A stretch of DNA of 64,000 nucleotides from Struthidea cinerea (lineage: Eukaryota > Chordata > Aves > Passeriformes > Corcoracidae). Below the pieces are notes generated by a model that saw nothing but the letters and a program-made list of their open reading frames with translations, did no database searches and was not told where the DNA came from. The first letter of the stretch is position 1. Every line of letters starts with the position of its first letter. The DNA lies in contig VZTI01001180.1 in the NCBI GenBank assembly GCA_013397865.1, forward strand, positions 60,059 to 124,058, in the 5' to 3' direction. Positions 21,197-32,784 of this stretch are shown here, piece after piece. A program made the translations under genes and the position numbers.

Positions 21197-23467
21197 TGAC
21201 CCACCGCGGGTTCGTGCTGAGGTTTCACAGCTCTGAGAGCCCCGATGGCATCCCTGACCCACGGCAAGCGTTCCCGCTCATCTCCTGGTCCGACATCCTG
21301 CAGCGGGCATCGCCTTGCCCTCCTCGCAGGGGCTCTGCCTCCCGTTTTCTGGTCAGATGCTTGATTCTCGGGATTGCCATGGAGATGGAGGCCAGCGTGA
21401 CAGGCGTCAGGCAAACAACATGAGACAGTCTGTGTCCTGCGGGACTCGGGATAAACTTGGCAAGGCCTGCCCTCTGAAAGGCATCCCAGGCACAGAATTC
21501 CCATTAACACCATCCGATGGTGCTGCTGTGTGGTGCTTTGAAAACCGATCTCCCACTTAGGAGCGGGGTTGAGAAGGGGGGAGGGACAAAAACCAGCCAG
21601 GATTAGGGCACGGAGAGAGGCATTGCTGCTCACCGGGGTCAGGAAGTGGCCTGGTGACAGTGGTGTTTTCTGGATTCGTGCCTCAGCTGCTGTTGCAGGA
21701 GCGCACCAGGAATTATTTCCCTTGCCCTGTCGTGTTTTATGCAGGGTTTTCTACGCGGGTACGAGGCGAGCGATTCGAGGTGACGCTGGGCCACGACGCC
21801 AGGAGGGATTTGGGCTGGGAGCAGACCCGGAGGATGTCGTTTTCCCCTTTGGATGGCCATAAAAACCCAGCAGAGCGAGCAAAGCTGCAGCTCAGCACAC
21901 ACCACGTTCCTTATGTAATGGTGCTGTGATGGCCATTGGCACAGGAGCCGGGATTTATGTTCCGGGGAAATGTCTAAAACAGCGAGTGTAGGAATTCGGT
22001 CTCCTTGGTGACGAAACCAACCAATGGAAAACACACGAAAAAGAGGAATCTAAACCCATCCTTGGGCCTTGCTTTTGTTTTCAGAGTGGAGGGCTGCGAA
22101 TTTGCCTGTCCTGTGGCTATGAGCAGGATGTGAGCGTGCCTGGCATGGCTCTGGCCTTCACCCAAGTCATCCCAAAACAGGCTCAGCTATCCCAGAACCT
22201 TCTGAGAGGAGAATTGGGATTAAAAAGCCAGGTATCTGTAATGACAGACCTTCCTGGGACCCTGTGCACTGTCCTTAGCACACAATCCCCCCCTCCAACC
22301 TCCCAGTAATGGTGCCGAGCTCAGGTATAAAGTAACTCCTGCCCTTCCTGCAGAGGCCTGGATTAAACCCAGCATTAACAAAAGTTAAACTGCCTGTGTT
22401 AGCACAAAGGTGGGGAAAACCAGCTGCCACTGGAGAATCCCCTTCCAGATCCACGTCATCCACAGCAAAGGGGCAGCTGCCCTCCTTTAAAGCCATCTGA
22501 GCCTCTCAGGGAGGAGTCAGAGCTTAGGACAGCAGAAGCATCATCTGCCCAGCGTGGTGCGGCCACGTAGGGTCAGGCCACGCCTGGCTCTGGGCAGTGC
22601 CAGCAGAGGGTGGGTGGCAAATCCGTGCTTTTGTGGGGTGGTGCTGGTGGTCTCTTACAGCACAGGGTTTGAGAAATAGCAGTGAGGGGTCTGGGACATT
22701 TCCGTGGTGGCTGGGAGCATCTCACGGTGAGCGTTTGGCTCGTGGTGCTGCTGGTCGGACGTGGAGGGGTCGAGAGCAAGGGGCAGGTTTTGGAGCAAAG
22801 CAACAGCGTTGTCACCCTGGACACGGGTTTTCCTTGGATCCGGTGCTCTTAACTGAGAGGCTGCAAGAGGCCAGGAGAACTCAGTGTTCTCCAGAGGTGG
22901 CCACATCTTCCCAGCGCTGCTGGGCTGAGAGTCACCCGTGTGCCCGGAGAGCAGCGCCGCATCCCCAGCCGGCTCTCCCGAGTGGCAGACGCCTTGACAG
23001 CGCCAAACCAAAACATTTTCTGCTTCAGCTTAGCGGGCTGGAAAGGAAGATTAGGTTTCCCAGGTGGAAAATTTCCCACAGAAAGCATCGGAGCCCTGTT
23101 TTCTTTCCGCTTAATGAACCTTGTGACCCTCGCTCCCCAGGTTATTCCAGTAGTGCCCCAGGATCCTAATTAAGACCGAGCCCAGCGGCTCTCGGCTTTG
23201 TGTAAACACGGGGGAAGGCTCCAGCCCTCCTCTAGGAAGCCCCTCGTCCAGTTTGGTTTAGGCAAATGCATCCATTGAAACTCTCCTCTGCTTTTTTTTC
23301 TTTTTTTTAACTTTTTCAGCAGCCCCACAATGGAGGCTTTCATCTCTACCTCTTGTGTGTATTCCAGTGTCGTGCTCTCTGCTTTCAAAGGCTTAGGTTT
23401 GCCTTTAATTGTGTCGAGAGCCTTTGTCTCTAAGCCTTTAATAATGGAATTTTTTTCTCCTCCTCTG

Positions 23468-23477
23468 CCAAAATAGG
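23468..23477. promoter_or_regulatory. perfect CArG box (CCAAAATAGG)
   Basis: Matches the SRF consensus CC(A/T)6GG exactly. It lies in AT-rich DNA (23380-23580) that also has a GATA site (CTTATC near 23552) and few CpG, unlike its surroundings. Function is inferred only. Confidence 0.35.
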
Positions 23478-23790
23478 AATTTTGTTTCTTCGCTGGCTTT
23501 TCTCCTAAAGCTGAAGTGACAGTTCCCTCTTCTCGGTGAGATTTACAAAGCTTATCTTTTCATTTTCAAGAGCCAAACAGCGGAGGGAGGGGGGGGAAGG
23601 AACGAAACGTCATCGTGGCTTTTAAACGCTGTCGCTAGGAGAAGGCTTAATGATCTAGAAGTACATAAACTGCACGCTCAGGGGCTGCTTTGATTCAGTG
23701 ACACCAAATTGTTGCTCCTGACGGAGACCAGAATGGAGCTGAGGGGTCAAAGCCAGCACGTCCGGATAACCCTTTCCTCTGGGGGCAGTC

Positions 23791-24008
23791 AGGATGGAAT
23801 CCTGGATTTGTTTGGGTTGGAAGGGGCCTTGAAGCCCATCCCATTTCCCCTGCTGCCATGAAACACCTCCCGCTATCCCAGGCTGCTCCAAGCCCCAATG
23901 TCCAGCCTGGCCTTGGGCACTGCCAGGGATCCAGGGGCAGCCACAGCTGCTCTGGGCACCCTGTGCCAGGGCCTGCCCACCCTCCCAGGGAAGGATTTCT
24001 TCCCATAA
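23791..24008 (-). repeat. CR1 LINE fragment, 3' end
   Basis: Opens with 'aggatggaatcctggatttg' and 'ttgggttggaaggggcctt', includes the 'caagccccaatgtccagcc' variant shared with copies near 26, 27 and 61 kb, and stops after 'aaggatttcttcccata'. 5' truncated. Confidence 0.93.
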
Positions 24009-25925
24009 TTGTGGCAGGAAACTGAGGCACGAGGAAGAAAATGACCTGTGCTCAGCTCGAGGGGTCACTCGAGCCCATCCCCAAGGATTTGAAACGAGAA
24101 AGCCAAGACGGATCCCGTGTTCCTTCTGCGCTGAACTCGGCGCTGTTGCGTTGCACCTCACGGTTGGCAGGACTTGCCTCCGCTCTGGAGTGGGGACGGT
24201 CCTGGGATTGCCATCAAGGCTCTGTGGGATGAGGTGGGACAGGGTCCTCTTCCAGTCTTCTCTGCCCGTGCCCGGCGCAGGGTGGTCGTGCAGGAAACAG
24301 AGGTCTGGGAAGGGATTGTCTTCCCACTGAGCAAGGCATAAATGGATTAAACTGCTTCATAGTGACGGAACGCTGACTCACCCCAGCTGGGCTGGTGCTG
24401 GAGCAGGTCTTCTTTGCCTCTGGTTGAGAGTAGGATTTGCTCCACGGGTTGTTTTTTTTTTTTTTGGAGTATGACAACTCCGAGCAGGAGGAGCTGCTTT
24501 GCAGCTCGTTTATGGGCACTGCAGTGGGACAGCGAGGCTTGGAATGAGTTCCAGCAGAGAGAAAGAGTGTTTTCCAGCTGCTGCCAGGGGTTGTGTGCTT
24601 CATCCCTCGGGATCGCCATCCTCAGCCCCAGTGATGAAGGACTGGTGGAGCAGAAAACCCTCTCAAGGATCCCAAAGACATAAATCCTTGGGCAAACCAC
24701 TGATGGTTGTAACCTCGTTTGGTAAATGAGGAAAATGGGCTTCCCAGAAGATGCCTTTCACTTTAATTATGAAATAAAGAAGGAAGCAGCCTTCTGTCTG
24801 GCTGAGCTGGCAGCTCAGGAACAGATCCAAGGGAAGCCAACCTAGCTGTCAGCTTTCCAGCCTCTTTGCTCCTCCTCTGGAGCACCCTGGCGTGTGTCTG
24901 GCTCTGTGGCAGGAACCAGAGGGACAGACGCTGCTGCCGAGTGCCCTGCTTGGCCTGGGGTGGGCACAATATGGTCCAGATCCCCTCAGAACAGGCTCTG
25001 CCATCGGGAGCTGCGAGCCAGGAGGTCCCTCCAGGCTCGAGTCGCTTCCACTCAGGCAGAATTCATGGAAAATGAGCTCAAGTGTCACCTCCACGTGCTC
25101 TGGTGAGAGGTTCCTCACATCGGGAGCGAACAGGAGGAGACCTGTCTGCGGGCAGAGCGTGCCAGGGCCGGGATGTCCAAGGCACAGGCGGCTGTCCTGG
25201 CAGGAGCCAGCGTGTCCGGGGGAGCTGGATGTGTGTTGGAAGGGCAGCCGGTGATGACAGACCAGGTGGGGGTGCTAACAAGCCGCAGGACACCCCACCC
25301 TCCTGCCCCAAACCATTAACAGCTTTGTTTGGGTGGCTTCAGCTCTTTCTTCCACTTCCCTTTCCGAGCGGGAAGCACGGAGGAGCTGCGTGTCACAGCC
25401 TGTGCTGCCCCTCTGGCTCCGTGGCTGGGGTACCAAAGTGCTTCCATGCCTCCAGGAAGGGGGGATGAGAGCTGGGGCGGCTTGGGTGGGAGCCTCACCC
25501 TCCCAACCACTGCCCTATGCAGCACAATATCCCCTCTGTCCTGAAGAGACTGGAGGTTTTAATCCCAAAATAGACATTTCAACAAAATTCCTTTTTTTTT
25601 TTCAATATTTTTTTTTTTTTTAAAGCATCTGAGAAGCTGCTGCTTTCCTTTCAGGCACAGGGAGCTCATCCCGAAACCTCTGGAGCTGCCGTGAAATGGG
25701 ATCGTCGCCCGCCGGGGAGCTCCGGCGCCCACGTGCTCGTCCCAGAATCCCAGATCCTCATCCCATCCCGGCATGTGAGTGATGCAGTGCCACCCCTGAA
25801 TACTTGGAAGTTGGCTGAAGTCCCCGCTTAGCAGCACAGGCAGCTCTGTGATGTCTCCGTGGTGGTTTTTCAGTGCTCAGGTTTGTGACTCTAAACCCAG
25901 ACAGCAATGCCTGGCAAATAACTCA
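24009..25925. other. single-copy stretch, no gene seen
   Basis: T-runs at 24451-24465 and about 25590-25622. Open frames near 24850-25470 exist on both strands without a domain. Confidence 0.4.
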
Positions 25926-25944
25926 CAAGGCCTGGCTTGCTTGT

Positions 25945-26062
25945 TGTCATTTTTTTTACTTTTTATCTATTTATTTATTTTTATTTTATTATAGATTTTA
26001 TTTACTTTGTTATAGATTTTACCTATTTTATGATACATTACTATTTATTTATTTTTTAAAAA
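25945..26062. repeat. AT-rich low-complexity tract (TTTATTTA-like)
   Basis: Repeated TTTATTTAT and TTATAGATTTTA units, nearly without G or C. It borders unique DNA, with a CR1 copy 115 bases downstream. Confidence 0.85.
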
Positions 26063-26176
26063 ATTTCCTTCTCCTTGCCAACCTGTCTCACTTTGCATTT
26101 TGCTTCCATTCCCCTGCCCACAAAATACAGTCCAAACCTCCAGACTCTCCAGCAGCCATTCCAGATCCAGGCTTTG

Positions 26177-26440
26177 AGGGGGGAATGGCTTCCCACTGCC
26201 AGAGGGCAGGGATGGATGGGATATTGGGAAGGAATTGTTCCCTGGGAGGGTGGGGAGGCCCTGGCACAGGGTGCCCAGAGCAGCTGTGGTTGCCCCTGGA
26301 TCCCTGGCAGTGCCCAAGGCCAGGCTGGACATTGGGGCTTGGAGCAGCCTGGGACAGTGGAAGGTGTCCCTGCCCGTGGCAGGGGGGTGGAATGGGATGA
26401 GCTTCCCATTCCAACCCAACCCATTTGATGATCTTATGAA
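26177..26440 (+). repeat. CR1 LINE fragment, 3' end
   Basis: From 'aggggggaatggcttcccac' through 'ggaattgttccctgggagg', the 'acattggggcttggagcag' variant and 'ggtggaatgggatgagc' to a tail that has drifted to 'catttgatgatcttatgaa'. Confidence 0.95.
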
Positions 26441-27224
26441 ATTGGTAAGATTGGTCCTTTCCACAGTCACCTTGTCACACTTTTGGGGAGCTCTCCTGCC
26501 TTCCAGACCCCCTTCTAGGTCAAGTGAGGAGGAGCATGGAGCTCTCGTGGACAGCTGGGGCAGGCAGGACGCTCGCCCCAAACCAGCACACGTTCCTCCT
26601 GCCGCCAGGCAGCTGACCAGCCAAAGTGCTGTGCCTGGGCCAAGCAGCTTGGGCTGGTGCAGGCTTCCAGCTTTGGAAACGACAAAAATCTCCCAGAGGA
26701 TGAAAGGATCAGAAGCCTCCAGCTGCTGGAATTCCTCTGCTCTTTGACACGCTCCGCTTCCCAGAGCGATTGCTCCCTGGGCTCCCAGCAGAGACCAAAG
26801 CAGCCGACAGGCCGCTTCCCACATAGGTAATTCCAGGGTAACCGGAGCTTCCAAAGCTTTTCCCCTTGCCCTTCCCTGGCTGAGAGCCTAGAGGAAGACC
26901 AGTCAGTCTCCAGGCACGCAGCATGCCTGGCGGTTTGGAGGAGGGCACGGGCTCGGGTGGATGCGTGAGGAATTAGGCGGCATTTTTGGGAGCAGGCAGC
27001 CTGGAAGGCTGGGCTTTGCAGGAGGAGCACTCCCGGCCTCTGGGACCAGCGCGACCAGTTCAAAGGGAGGTGTGTGACCACTAGGAAATGCTCGTCGTGC
27101 TGGGAATTGTCATAATGCCACAGATTAAACGAAGCAACCACTCACTGAAAGGAAAAAAAAACAAGTGGAAGGGAATTGGAGAGGGCGGGGTTTTTTTTTT
27201 AAGAGGGGAAGAATTATTAGGAGT
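26441..27224. other. single-copy stretch, no gene seen
   Basis: The long minus-strand frames here (26045-26854, 26515-27141) are extensions out of the neighbouring CR1 or lack any domain. A T-run lies at about 27191-27200. Confidence 0.4.
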
Positions 27225-27550
27225 CCAGGGGGATCTTAGAGCCCCTCCCAGGGCCTAAAGAGATTCTAAGAGAGCTGGAGAGGGACTTTGGACAAGGTTC
27301 TGGAGTGACAGGACAAGGGGAATGGCTTCCCACTGCCAGAGGGCAGGGATGGATGGGATATTGGGAAGGAATTGTTCCCTGGGAGGGTGGGCAGGCCCTG
27401 GCACAGGGTGCCCAGAGAAGCTGTGGCTGCCCCTGGATCCCTGGCAGTGTCCAAGGCCAGGTTGGACATTGGGGCTTGGAGCAGCCTGGGACAGTGGAAT
27501 GAGATGATCTTTAGGGTCCCTTCTAACCCCAAACCATTCTGGGATTCTGA
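27225..27550 (+). repeat. CR1 LINE fragment, 3' end
   Basis: About 325 bases: 'gagagctggagagggactttg', 'ggacaaggggaatggcttcc' and 'ttgttccctgggagggtggg' through 'acattggggcttggagcagc' to 'aaccattctgggattctg'. The 'gtgtccctgcccatggcagg' segment near the end is deleted. Confidence 0.95.
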
Positions 27551-29090
27551 TTTGATGTTTTAATCGTTATTGACAGTCAGCTTGCTAGAAAAACAACACC
27601 TTACTATTGGCTATGAGTTATTCATTCAAACCACACTGTTTTTCCTGCTGTACCCTTTTGCCCCCCACCTTTCCAGAACAGCAGGCTGCTCTCACTCCCA
27701 GCCCTGGAGCTTTGTCCTCGTGGGTGCAGCTGACGTGGCGTCAAGGACACCACGGTTTCCTCAGCTGGCTGAACCCTGCCCAGAGCAGCATCTGGTCACC
27801 ATTCAGGGACAGGATGTGGAGTGGGACGCTCCCTGTCCTGGGAGGCAAACCCTCAAACCCCCAAAATATATAAGGTATATAATCCCCTTTCCAATAGGAC
27901 TGAGGGGGCATCCCTTGTTCTGCTTGAATGGCAGCTGGTGGCACGTCAAGACACACCAGAAGGCCCCAGGCTGGTGCACAGGGGCAGCAGCCCCGCCAGC
28001 CGCGCCCGAGCGCAGAGGAGATGTTATTTCTGGGGTGGCACAGCCTCGAGAGCACCTAATCTGGATTTATTGAGGTCGTAAGGCTGACTTAGCACGGCGG
28101 TGCCGAGACTGTAGGATAAATAGAAGCCTTCTATTTATAACGCTGCCAATCTGGCACCGCTCGCGAGCACTAAAAATAAGACTTTGTGTGCAGAGCGAGC
28201 CGAATTAATGGGCGCTCTCCTTGCATTGTCTGTGCAGCAGCCCCTGATCCTGCGGCACACTCAGTGCTTGGCAGGGATCCTGCTGAGCCACCTCCTCTCC
28301 GGAGGGATGAGCGTGGTTCTCACCCATGTGGGAGAGGCTGCCCCGTTCCCTTTGGGTGGTCCGACCGCGTGCCCACGAACTCTGCGAGTTTGGGGCGGGA
28401 GTGACGAGCTCTGATGATGCAGCTGGACGAGCTGAGCCCAGGGAAAAGGGGGTTGGTTGTGCTGGAGCTGCCTAGCACGTGTTTCTGGTCCCTGCGTGGA
28501 GATGGATCGATCCGAGCTCCCCTAAGTCAGGGAGGATGTGCCAGACACCAAGGCAGAGCCTGGACGGCCACAGCCACCGAGCAGCAGTCCCAGGTACCCC
28601 AGGAGAGTGGAACTGGATTAGCTTGTAAAGGGATCTGTTTAAGCTGCAGATAAACCCGCTGTGGATCTGCTTTCCTGAGAGTGAAGCGAGCCTCACCATC
28701 CAACCACACCGAGTTTAACGCCAAACACGAGTTTTTCTTTAATATGGAGTCTTACTGTTTTTTAACTCACCCATGTAAAATCTTCGCTTTCCCCTGGCAG
28801 CCCGCCCCCGTCCTGCTTGGGTTGTAATGGTGAGTGGCTCCAGTTTTTATTCTCTCTCATAGGGAAGCAGAAACCTGGATTTTATCCTTAACACTGTGGT
28901 GTACAAGATCTTAAGGCAGATACCTGCTGCTGTGATTTAACACCTGCCTGGCTTCCCTTACAGTGTTTCCTGGGATTGGATTTATTTTCAGAGCGCTTCA
29001 GGCTCCCTTTTCCTTCTGTTTCCGGCTACCGAGGTCTGTGACCATCCCTGTTGGACCTATCTGCTGCACACATGGCTCTGCTGGTGGGAA
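27551..29090. other. single-copy stretch with MEF2-site pair
   Basis: No gene confirmed. The 28050-28220 part is AT-rich, with short dyads and two MEF2-type sites. Near 28795 and 28963 there are good acceptor sequences followed by donors at 28833 and 29033, but the implied pieces (about 30-70 bases) are too short to judge. Confidence 0.4.
28131..28179. promoter_or_regulatory. pair of MEF2 consensus sites
   Basis: CTATTTATAA (28131-28140) and CTAAAAATAA (28170-28179) both match CTA(A/T)4TA(A/G). Two perfect sites 39 bases apart in otherwise GC-rich DNA suggest a muscle or neural enhancer. No expression or conservation evidence is available here. Confidence 0.35.
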
Positions 29091-29190
29091 TAGGATCACA
29101 GGATATCCAGGGCTGGAGGGCACCCACAAGGATCATCAAGTCCAGTTCCTGATCCTGCACAGGACACCCCAAGGATGCCATTGTGAGAGG
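29091..29190 (-). repeat. CR1 LINE fragment, third 3'-end subtype
   Basis: Opens 'taggatcacaggatatccag' then 'ggcacccacaaggatcatca' and 'tccagttcctgatcctgc', ending near 'ggacaccccaaggatgcc'. This is the CR1 form with sense end 'gatccttgtgggtccc'. Confidence 0.8.
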
Positions 29191-29769
29191 TGCCAAAGCT
29201 GGTCCTCCAGCACTCTCCTCTCAACACACCAGACTCCAGGAGGTGACCCAAAGGAGAAGAGCAGCTTCTGATCCATCAGCTGCTACGCAGGGCTGCCAGG
29301 AGCCCTGTGGCCACTTTGATGTGCAGAGGAGAGCAGGGTGTCCATCCCGTGGTTTGAGCTGGGATGTGGGATCGGGTGTGACACAATGTGACACGGACCC
29401 GTCAGACGTTGACGTTCCCTTAAACTCATTATCAGGTTTTTTTTGGGTTTTCCTTTTGGCTTTTCCTGCCTGGGATTTCACTCAGTTTGGAGGGGGTAGA
29501 TGCTCGGGGCAAAATCATTCCTGAGCCTGCTGACCCCAAGGAGACAACAAGAATTCACATGATGGGGTCTGAAAAGGAGGAAGAGGACGACGATCTGGCC
29601 CCAAATGCTGGTTCACAGAGCATGGGGGAGGCTGTGACCTGGAGGGAGCCAGCAGGAACCCCCCTGCCTCCACCGTGGTGCTGTGGGTGGCCACACCGAG
29701 CTAGACCACCCTGAATCCGAGCTTGGAGAGGAGCTGCAGCCCTCCAAAGCTGCCTGCAGAAGTCTGGAG
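29191..29769. other. single-copy stretch, no gene seen
   Basis: No gene or repeat recognised. It leads into the CpG-rich block. Confidence 0.4.
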
Positions 29770-30115
29770 CCCCGGGGAGGGCGCGTGCCAGGCGGGCAGG
29801 TGGCAGCTTGGTGGCAATCGCGCGGTTGGGCAGCCTTGGAGGAGAGAGCCAGAAGGCCGAGTCATTCCGGCACGGCGAGCGCGGCTGAGCGCTGCCGTAC
29901 GGCTCCTTCTGCAGGGGAAGAGGCACGCGGGGAGCGAGGCATCCCACTGCTTCTCCTCGGAAAAGAGCTTCCCGTTTCTCCTGCCAGCGCTGGAGAAACT
30001 CGGCGGTCGCAGGGGCCGGCGATTTCGGAGCGGGCAGGGAAATGGAGGAGTTCCTCGTGGATGTTCTCTGGTCGTTCGCTCTGCCCCAGCCGCGCTTGAG
30101 GGCGTTTCTAAGGGT
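29770..30115. promoter_or_regulatory. CpG island-like block 1
   Basis: By eye about 35 CpG in about 345 bases, far denser than the flanks, with GC-rich sequence and no CR1. In birds such islands often mark promoters. A 283-residue minus-strand frame (29555-30406) spans it, but it has no domain and can be explained by low stop density in CpG-rich DNA. No TATA is seen. Confidence 0.45.
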
Positions 30116-30580
30116 GGAGAACCTGAGGTGCATCAGGCAGGGGGAGGAAAATATCTTTATCAAGGATGGGTGGTAAACCCCTGCCGTGCCAGATGGGGAG
30201 GGAGGGAGGGAGGGAGAAGAAGAGGTTGCTGCTGCCCAGAGAGTGCCTTGACCTGTTAGGAAGCACTGGAACCAGAAAAGCAGATTTTGAACAGTTTGAT
30301 TTCCTGCAGGGCTCTTGATAGAAGCCGGGAGGGGAGTAGGCAAATGTTTTCCAGCAAGGGCAGGAAAGAAAACAGTAGGATTTTCTGCTTCATTTAGTAA
30401 ATCCATTGCTTTGGTCCTCAGCCTGCCCTAACCCTTTCACCTCCGCTAACATCTCTGGTGTGGGGTTACCAGCACAGGCAGAAAACTGACCTGCTGGCAA
30501 AATTTTTGCTTCAGTGCTTCTCTCTGTGCAGGTGGAGAATGAAAGGCAAAAAATGGGCAAAAATCAGAGCCTGGGTAGCA
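30116..30580. other. single-copy stretch with GGGA repeat
   Basis: A (GGGA)n run at about 30195-30216 could form a G-quadruplex. Otherwise nothing recognised. Confidence 0.45.
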
Positions 30581-30656
30581 AGGTTTAGTCATGGATTTGG
30601 CAGCGCTAGGCTGGACTCGATGATCTTAGAGGGCTTCTCCAACTTTTGTGATTCAA
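30581..30656 (+). repeat. CR1 LINE fragment, second 3'-end subtype
   Basis: Only the last ~75 bases: 'aggtttagtcatggatttgg', 'ggctggactcgatgatctta', 'gagggcttctccaactttt' and tail 'gtgattcaa'. Confidence 0.85.
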
Positions 30657-31293
30657 AGAGGTTGGGAAAACAGCAGCTTTGGTGTCAGAGCATTCCTCAG
30701 CAGAGAGAGGAGAGCGTTTGTGGGAAGCTCTTTTGGGGAAGAGCATCCTTTGCTGAGCAGGCTCTGGGGAGAGGCTGGGAGCTGAAGCAGAGACAGCCGG
30801 TGGGTGGGAGGAGGGAAGATGTGGAGCTTTGGAGCAGGGCAGCAAGGAACACGTGTGCTTGGGGGCTGGGGATCTTGGGGATGGGATTTGCTTACTTGTA
30901 GCACCCGAGATTTCACTGGTAGAGGAAGGTTTCTTCTGCCCTGTTCCAGAACCGAAGCCCAGAGCTCCCAGTCCGTAGCAAGAGCTCCTTGTTTGCTTGG
31001 GTTTTACATCTCAGCTCTGAAATCACATCAGTGCAGAGAAGATCTGCTGTAGCCCTTTCAAAAGGGTCTTTTCTCGAAAAGGTTTGTCAGCAGGGCTGCT
31101 GGTCGAGCAGGAAGCTTTCAAGCCATGGAAGCCTAGAAAACAGAAGGGAACAAATAACTGTGAGCAATTAAAACGTCTCCAGCAAGCCACCAGTCTCTTG
31201 GGGACATTCCCAGCGCTTCAGTGCATGTGGCTGGCAGGATCACAGCTCCCAGCCACAGCTCCCACCGTGGCCTCTTCCACAGTCGGGCTCGGG
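30657..31293. other. single-copy stretch, no gene seen
   Basis: No gene or repeat recognised. Confidence 0.4.
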
Positions 31294-31775
31294 GATCACA
31301 GAATCCCAGAATGGTTTGGGGTCAGAAGGGACCTGAAAGCCCATCCCATCCCACCCCCTGCCATGGGCAGGGACACCTTCCACTGTCCCAGGCTGCTCCA
31401 AGCCCCGTCCAAGCTGGCCTTGGGCACTGCCAGGGATCCAGGGGCAGCCACAGCTGCTCTGGGCACCCTGTGCCAGGGCCTCCCCACCCTCCCAGGGAAC
31501 AATTCTTTCCCAATATCCCATCCATCCCTGCCCTCTGGCAGTGGGAAGCCATTCCCTGTGTCCTGTCCCTCCATCCCTTGTCCCCAGTCCCTCTCCAGCT
31601 CTCCCGGAGCCCCTTTAGGCCCTGCAAGGGGCTCTGAGCTCTCCCTGGAGCCTTCTCCTCTCCAGGTGAGCACCCCCAGCTCTCCCAGCCTGGCTCCAGA
31701 GCAGAGGGGCTCCATCCCTTGGAACATCTCCATGGCTCCCTCTGGACTCTCTCCATGTCCTTCCTATGTTGGACT
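31294..31775 (-). repeat. CR1 LINE fragment, longer 3' part, low divergence
   Basis: About 480 bases. Opens 'gatcacagaatcccagaatg', then 'gtcagaagggacctgaaag', the 'ggaacaattctttcccaat' block, 'ccccttgtccc'-type spacing and 'ctctccctggagccttctcc' to 'ctctccatgtccttcctat'. It closely matches the reverse complement of the 42 and 60 kb copies. The 319-residue plus-strand frame here is antisense CR1, not a gene. Confidence 0.95.
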
Positions 31776-32660
31776 TGTGCTCCCTCCAAGCAGATCCTGG
31801 TGCCTGAGCTGTGCTTTTCCTGCTGCATGTCCTGCTGTCCCCCACGCCTTTCCTTGCCTGGCCGTGCCTGGACGCTGCCACCAGTGTCCCCTTTGCTCTG
31901 CTGTGACTCTCCAGCCAGGACTGGCCCCTGTGCAGGTTATCCCATGCACCATCTCCACACCCAGCTCTCCCTTGGCGTTATTAGCTCCCAGAACACGTAG
32001 CTCCTCTTCCACCGAGTCTGTCTTCTCCCTCTGCCTCCCCTGAGGTTCACGGGCTCCCCTGTAATTTTGGTAGCCACCGCTGGCTCAGCCAGCGGCACAG
32101 AAAGCCACCGAGCCCTTGGCAGGACTGCGTGGTCCACACAGGCAGGGTGTGGTTCCACTCTGCACCAGCTCAGCTTGGTTTGAGAGCCAGGAGAAAATTC
32201 CAAAGCTGCCGGGGTGGGAAGCATCCGTGAACACCGGAGAGAGGCAGGCAGGGGGGATGCAGGCCGTGCATCCCAGCTGGAATTTACATGGATGGGCACA
32301 CGGACAATCCGCACTGTTTGCGTTCATCCCGTGCGTGTGGAGGTGATTCTCACCTGAGCAAAACGTGCTCGGGACACTGTGGGAATTTAAAAACAATCAG
32401 CAGCGTAAATGTTGGGTTTTAACCTGCTGCTTGTTGCTTTTTTTCTCCCCCCATCCGTCACAGGGTCCCGTTAGTAATTTTTTAAAAGTCTTCCATCCTG
32501 GCCTGAAGCTGGGATCTCGCAAGGGCTCTGCCCACACATTAATCGTGGTCCTTGTCACCCCCAGGCTGGGTCCCTGCTCTCAAGCCCGTGCTTCCCCTCC
32601 TCCCATCCCACAGCTCCTTCCCAAAGCACTCTCCTGCTCCCGGCCTCTGCTCCAAGAGGG
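31776..32660. other. single-copy stretch, no gene seen
   Basis: A very strong polypyrimidine-AG acceptor ends at 32462, but no good donor follows before the frame runs into the next CR1. No gene confirmed. Confidence 0.4.
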
Positions 32661-32784
32661 GATGCTCCACCTTGGAGGTTGGATGGGGCTTGGAGCAACC
32701 TGGGGGCAGTGGAAGGCGTCAGGGGGTGGGAGTGGATGGGCTTTAAGGTCCCTCCCAACCCAAACATTCTGTGATGATTCCATG
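32661..32784 (+). repeat. CR1 LINE fragment, 3' end
   Basis: The last ~125 bases with small deletions: 'ggatggggcttggagcaacc', 'gcagtggaaggcgtc', 'tgggctttaaggtccctcc' and a well-kept tail 'cattctgtgatgattccatg'. Confidence 0.9.

Larger units (their letters stand above)
19299..23790. other. longest repeat-free stretch, no gene confirmed
   Basis: About 4.5 kb with no CR1 or LTR. Contains an isolated TATATAAG (21189-21196), a CpG-dense patch (about 21755-21845) and an AT-rich, low-CpG part with a perfect CArG box (23380-23580). Open frames reach 194 residues (19727-20311, +) without recognisable domains. Lack of repeats over this length can reflect constraint, but this cannot be tested here. 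Confidence 0.45.

Noticed and set aside
26045..26854. 269-residue minus-strand open frame
   Set aside because: It contains the same CR1 antisense peptide block and no independent domain.
28796..29033. two short acceptor-donor intervals as microexons
   Set aside because: At about 30 and 70 bases they are too short to separate from chance without transcript data.
29555..30406. 283-residue minus-strand frame as a gene
   Set aside because: It spans a CpG-rich, stop-poor block, has no domain, and there is no other evidence. I kept the CpG island but not a CDS.
31084..32043. 319-residue plus-strand open frame
   Set aside because: Most of it is antisense translation of the CR1 copy at 31294-31775. 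The same peptide block (around GTLCQGLPTLPGNNSFPI) recurs at many other CR1 copies.
32463..32570. possible exon after the acceptor ending at 32462
   Set aside because: No convincing donor follows. The open frame simply runs on toward the next CR1 copy.
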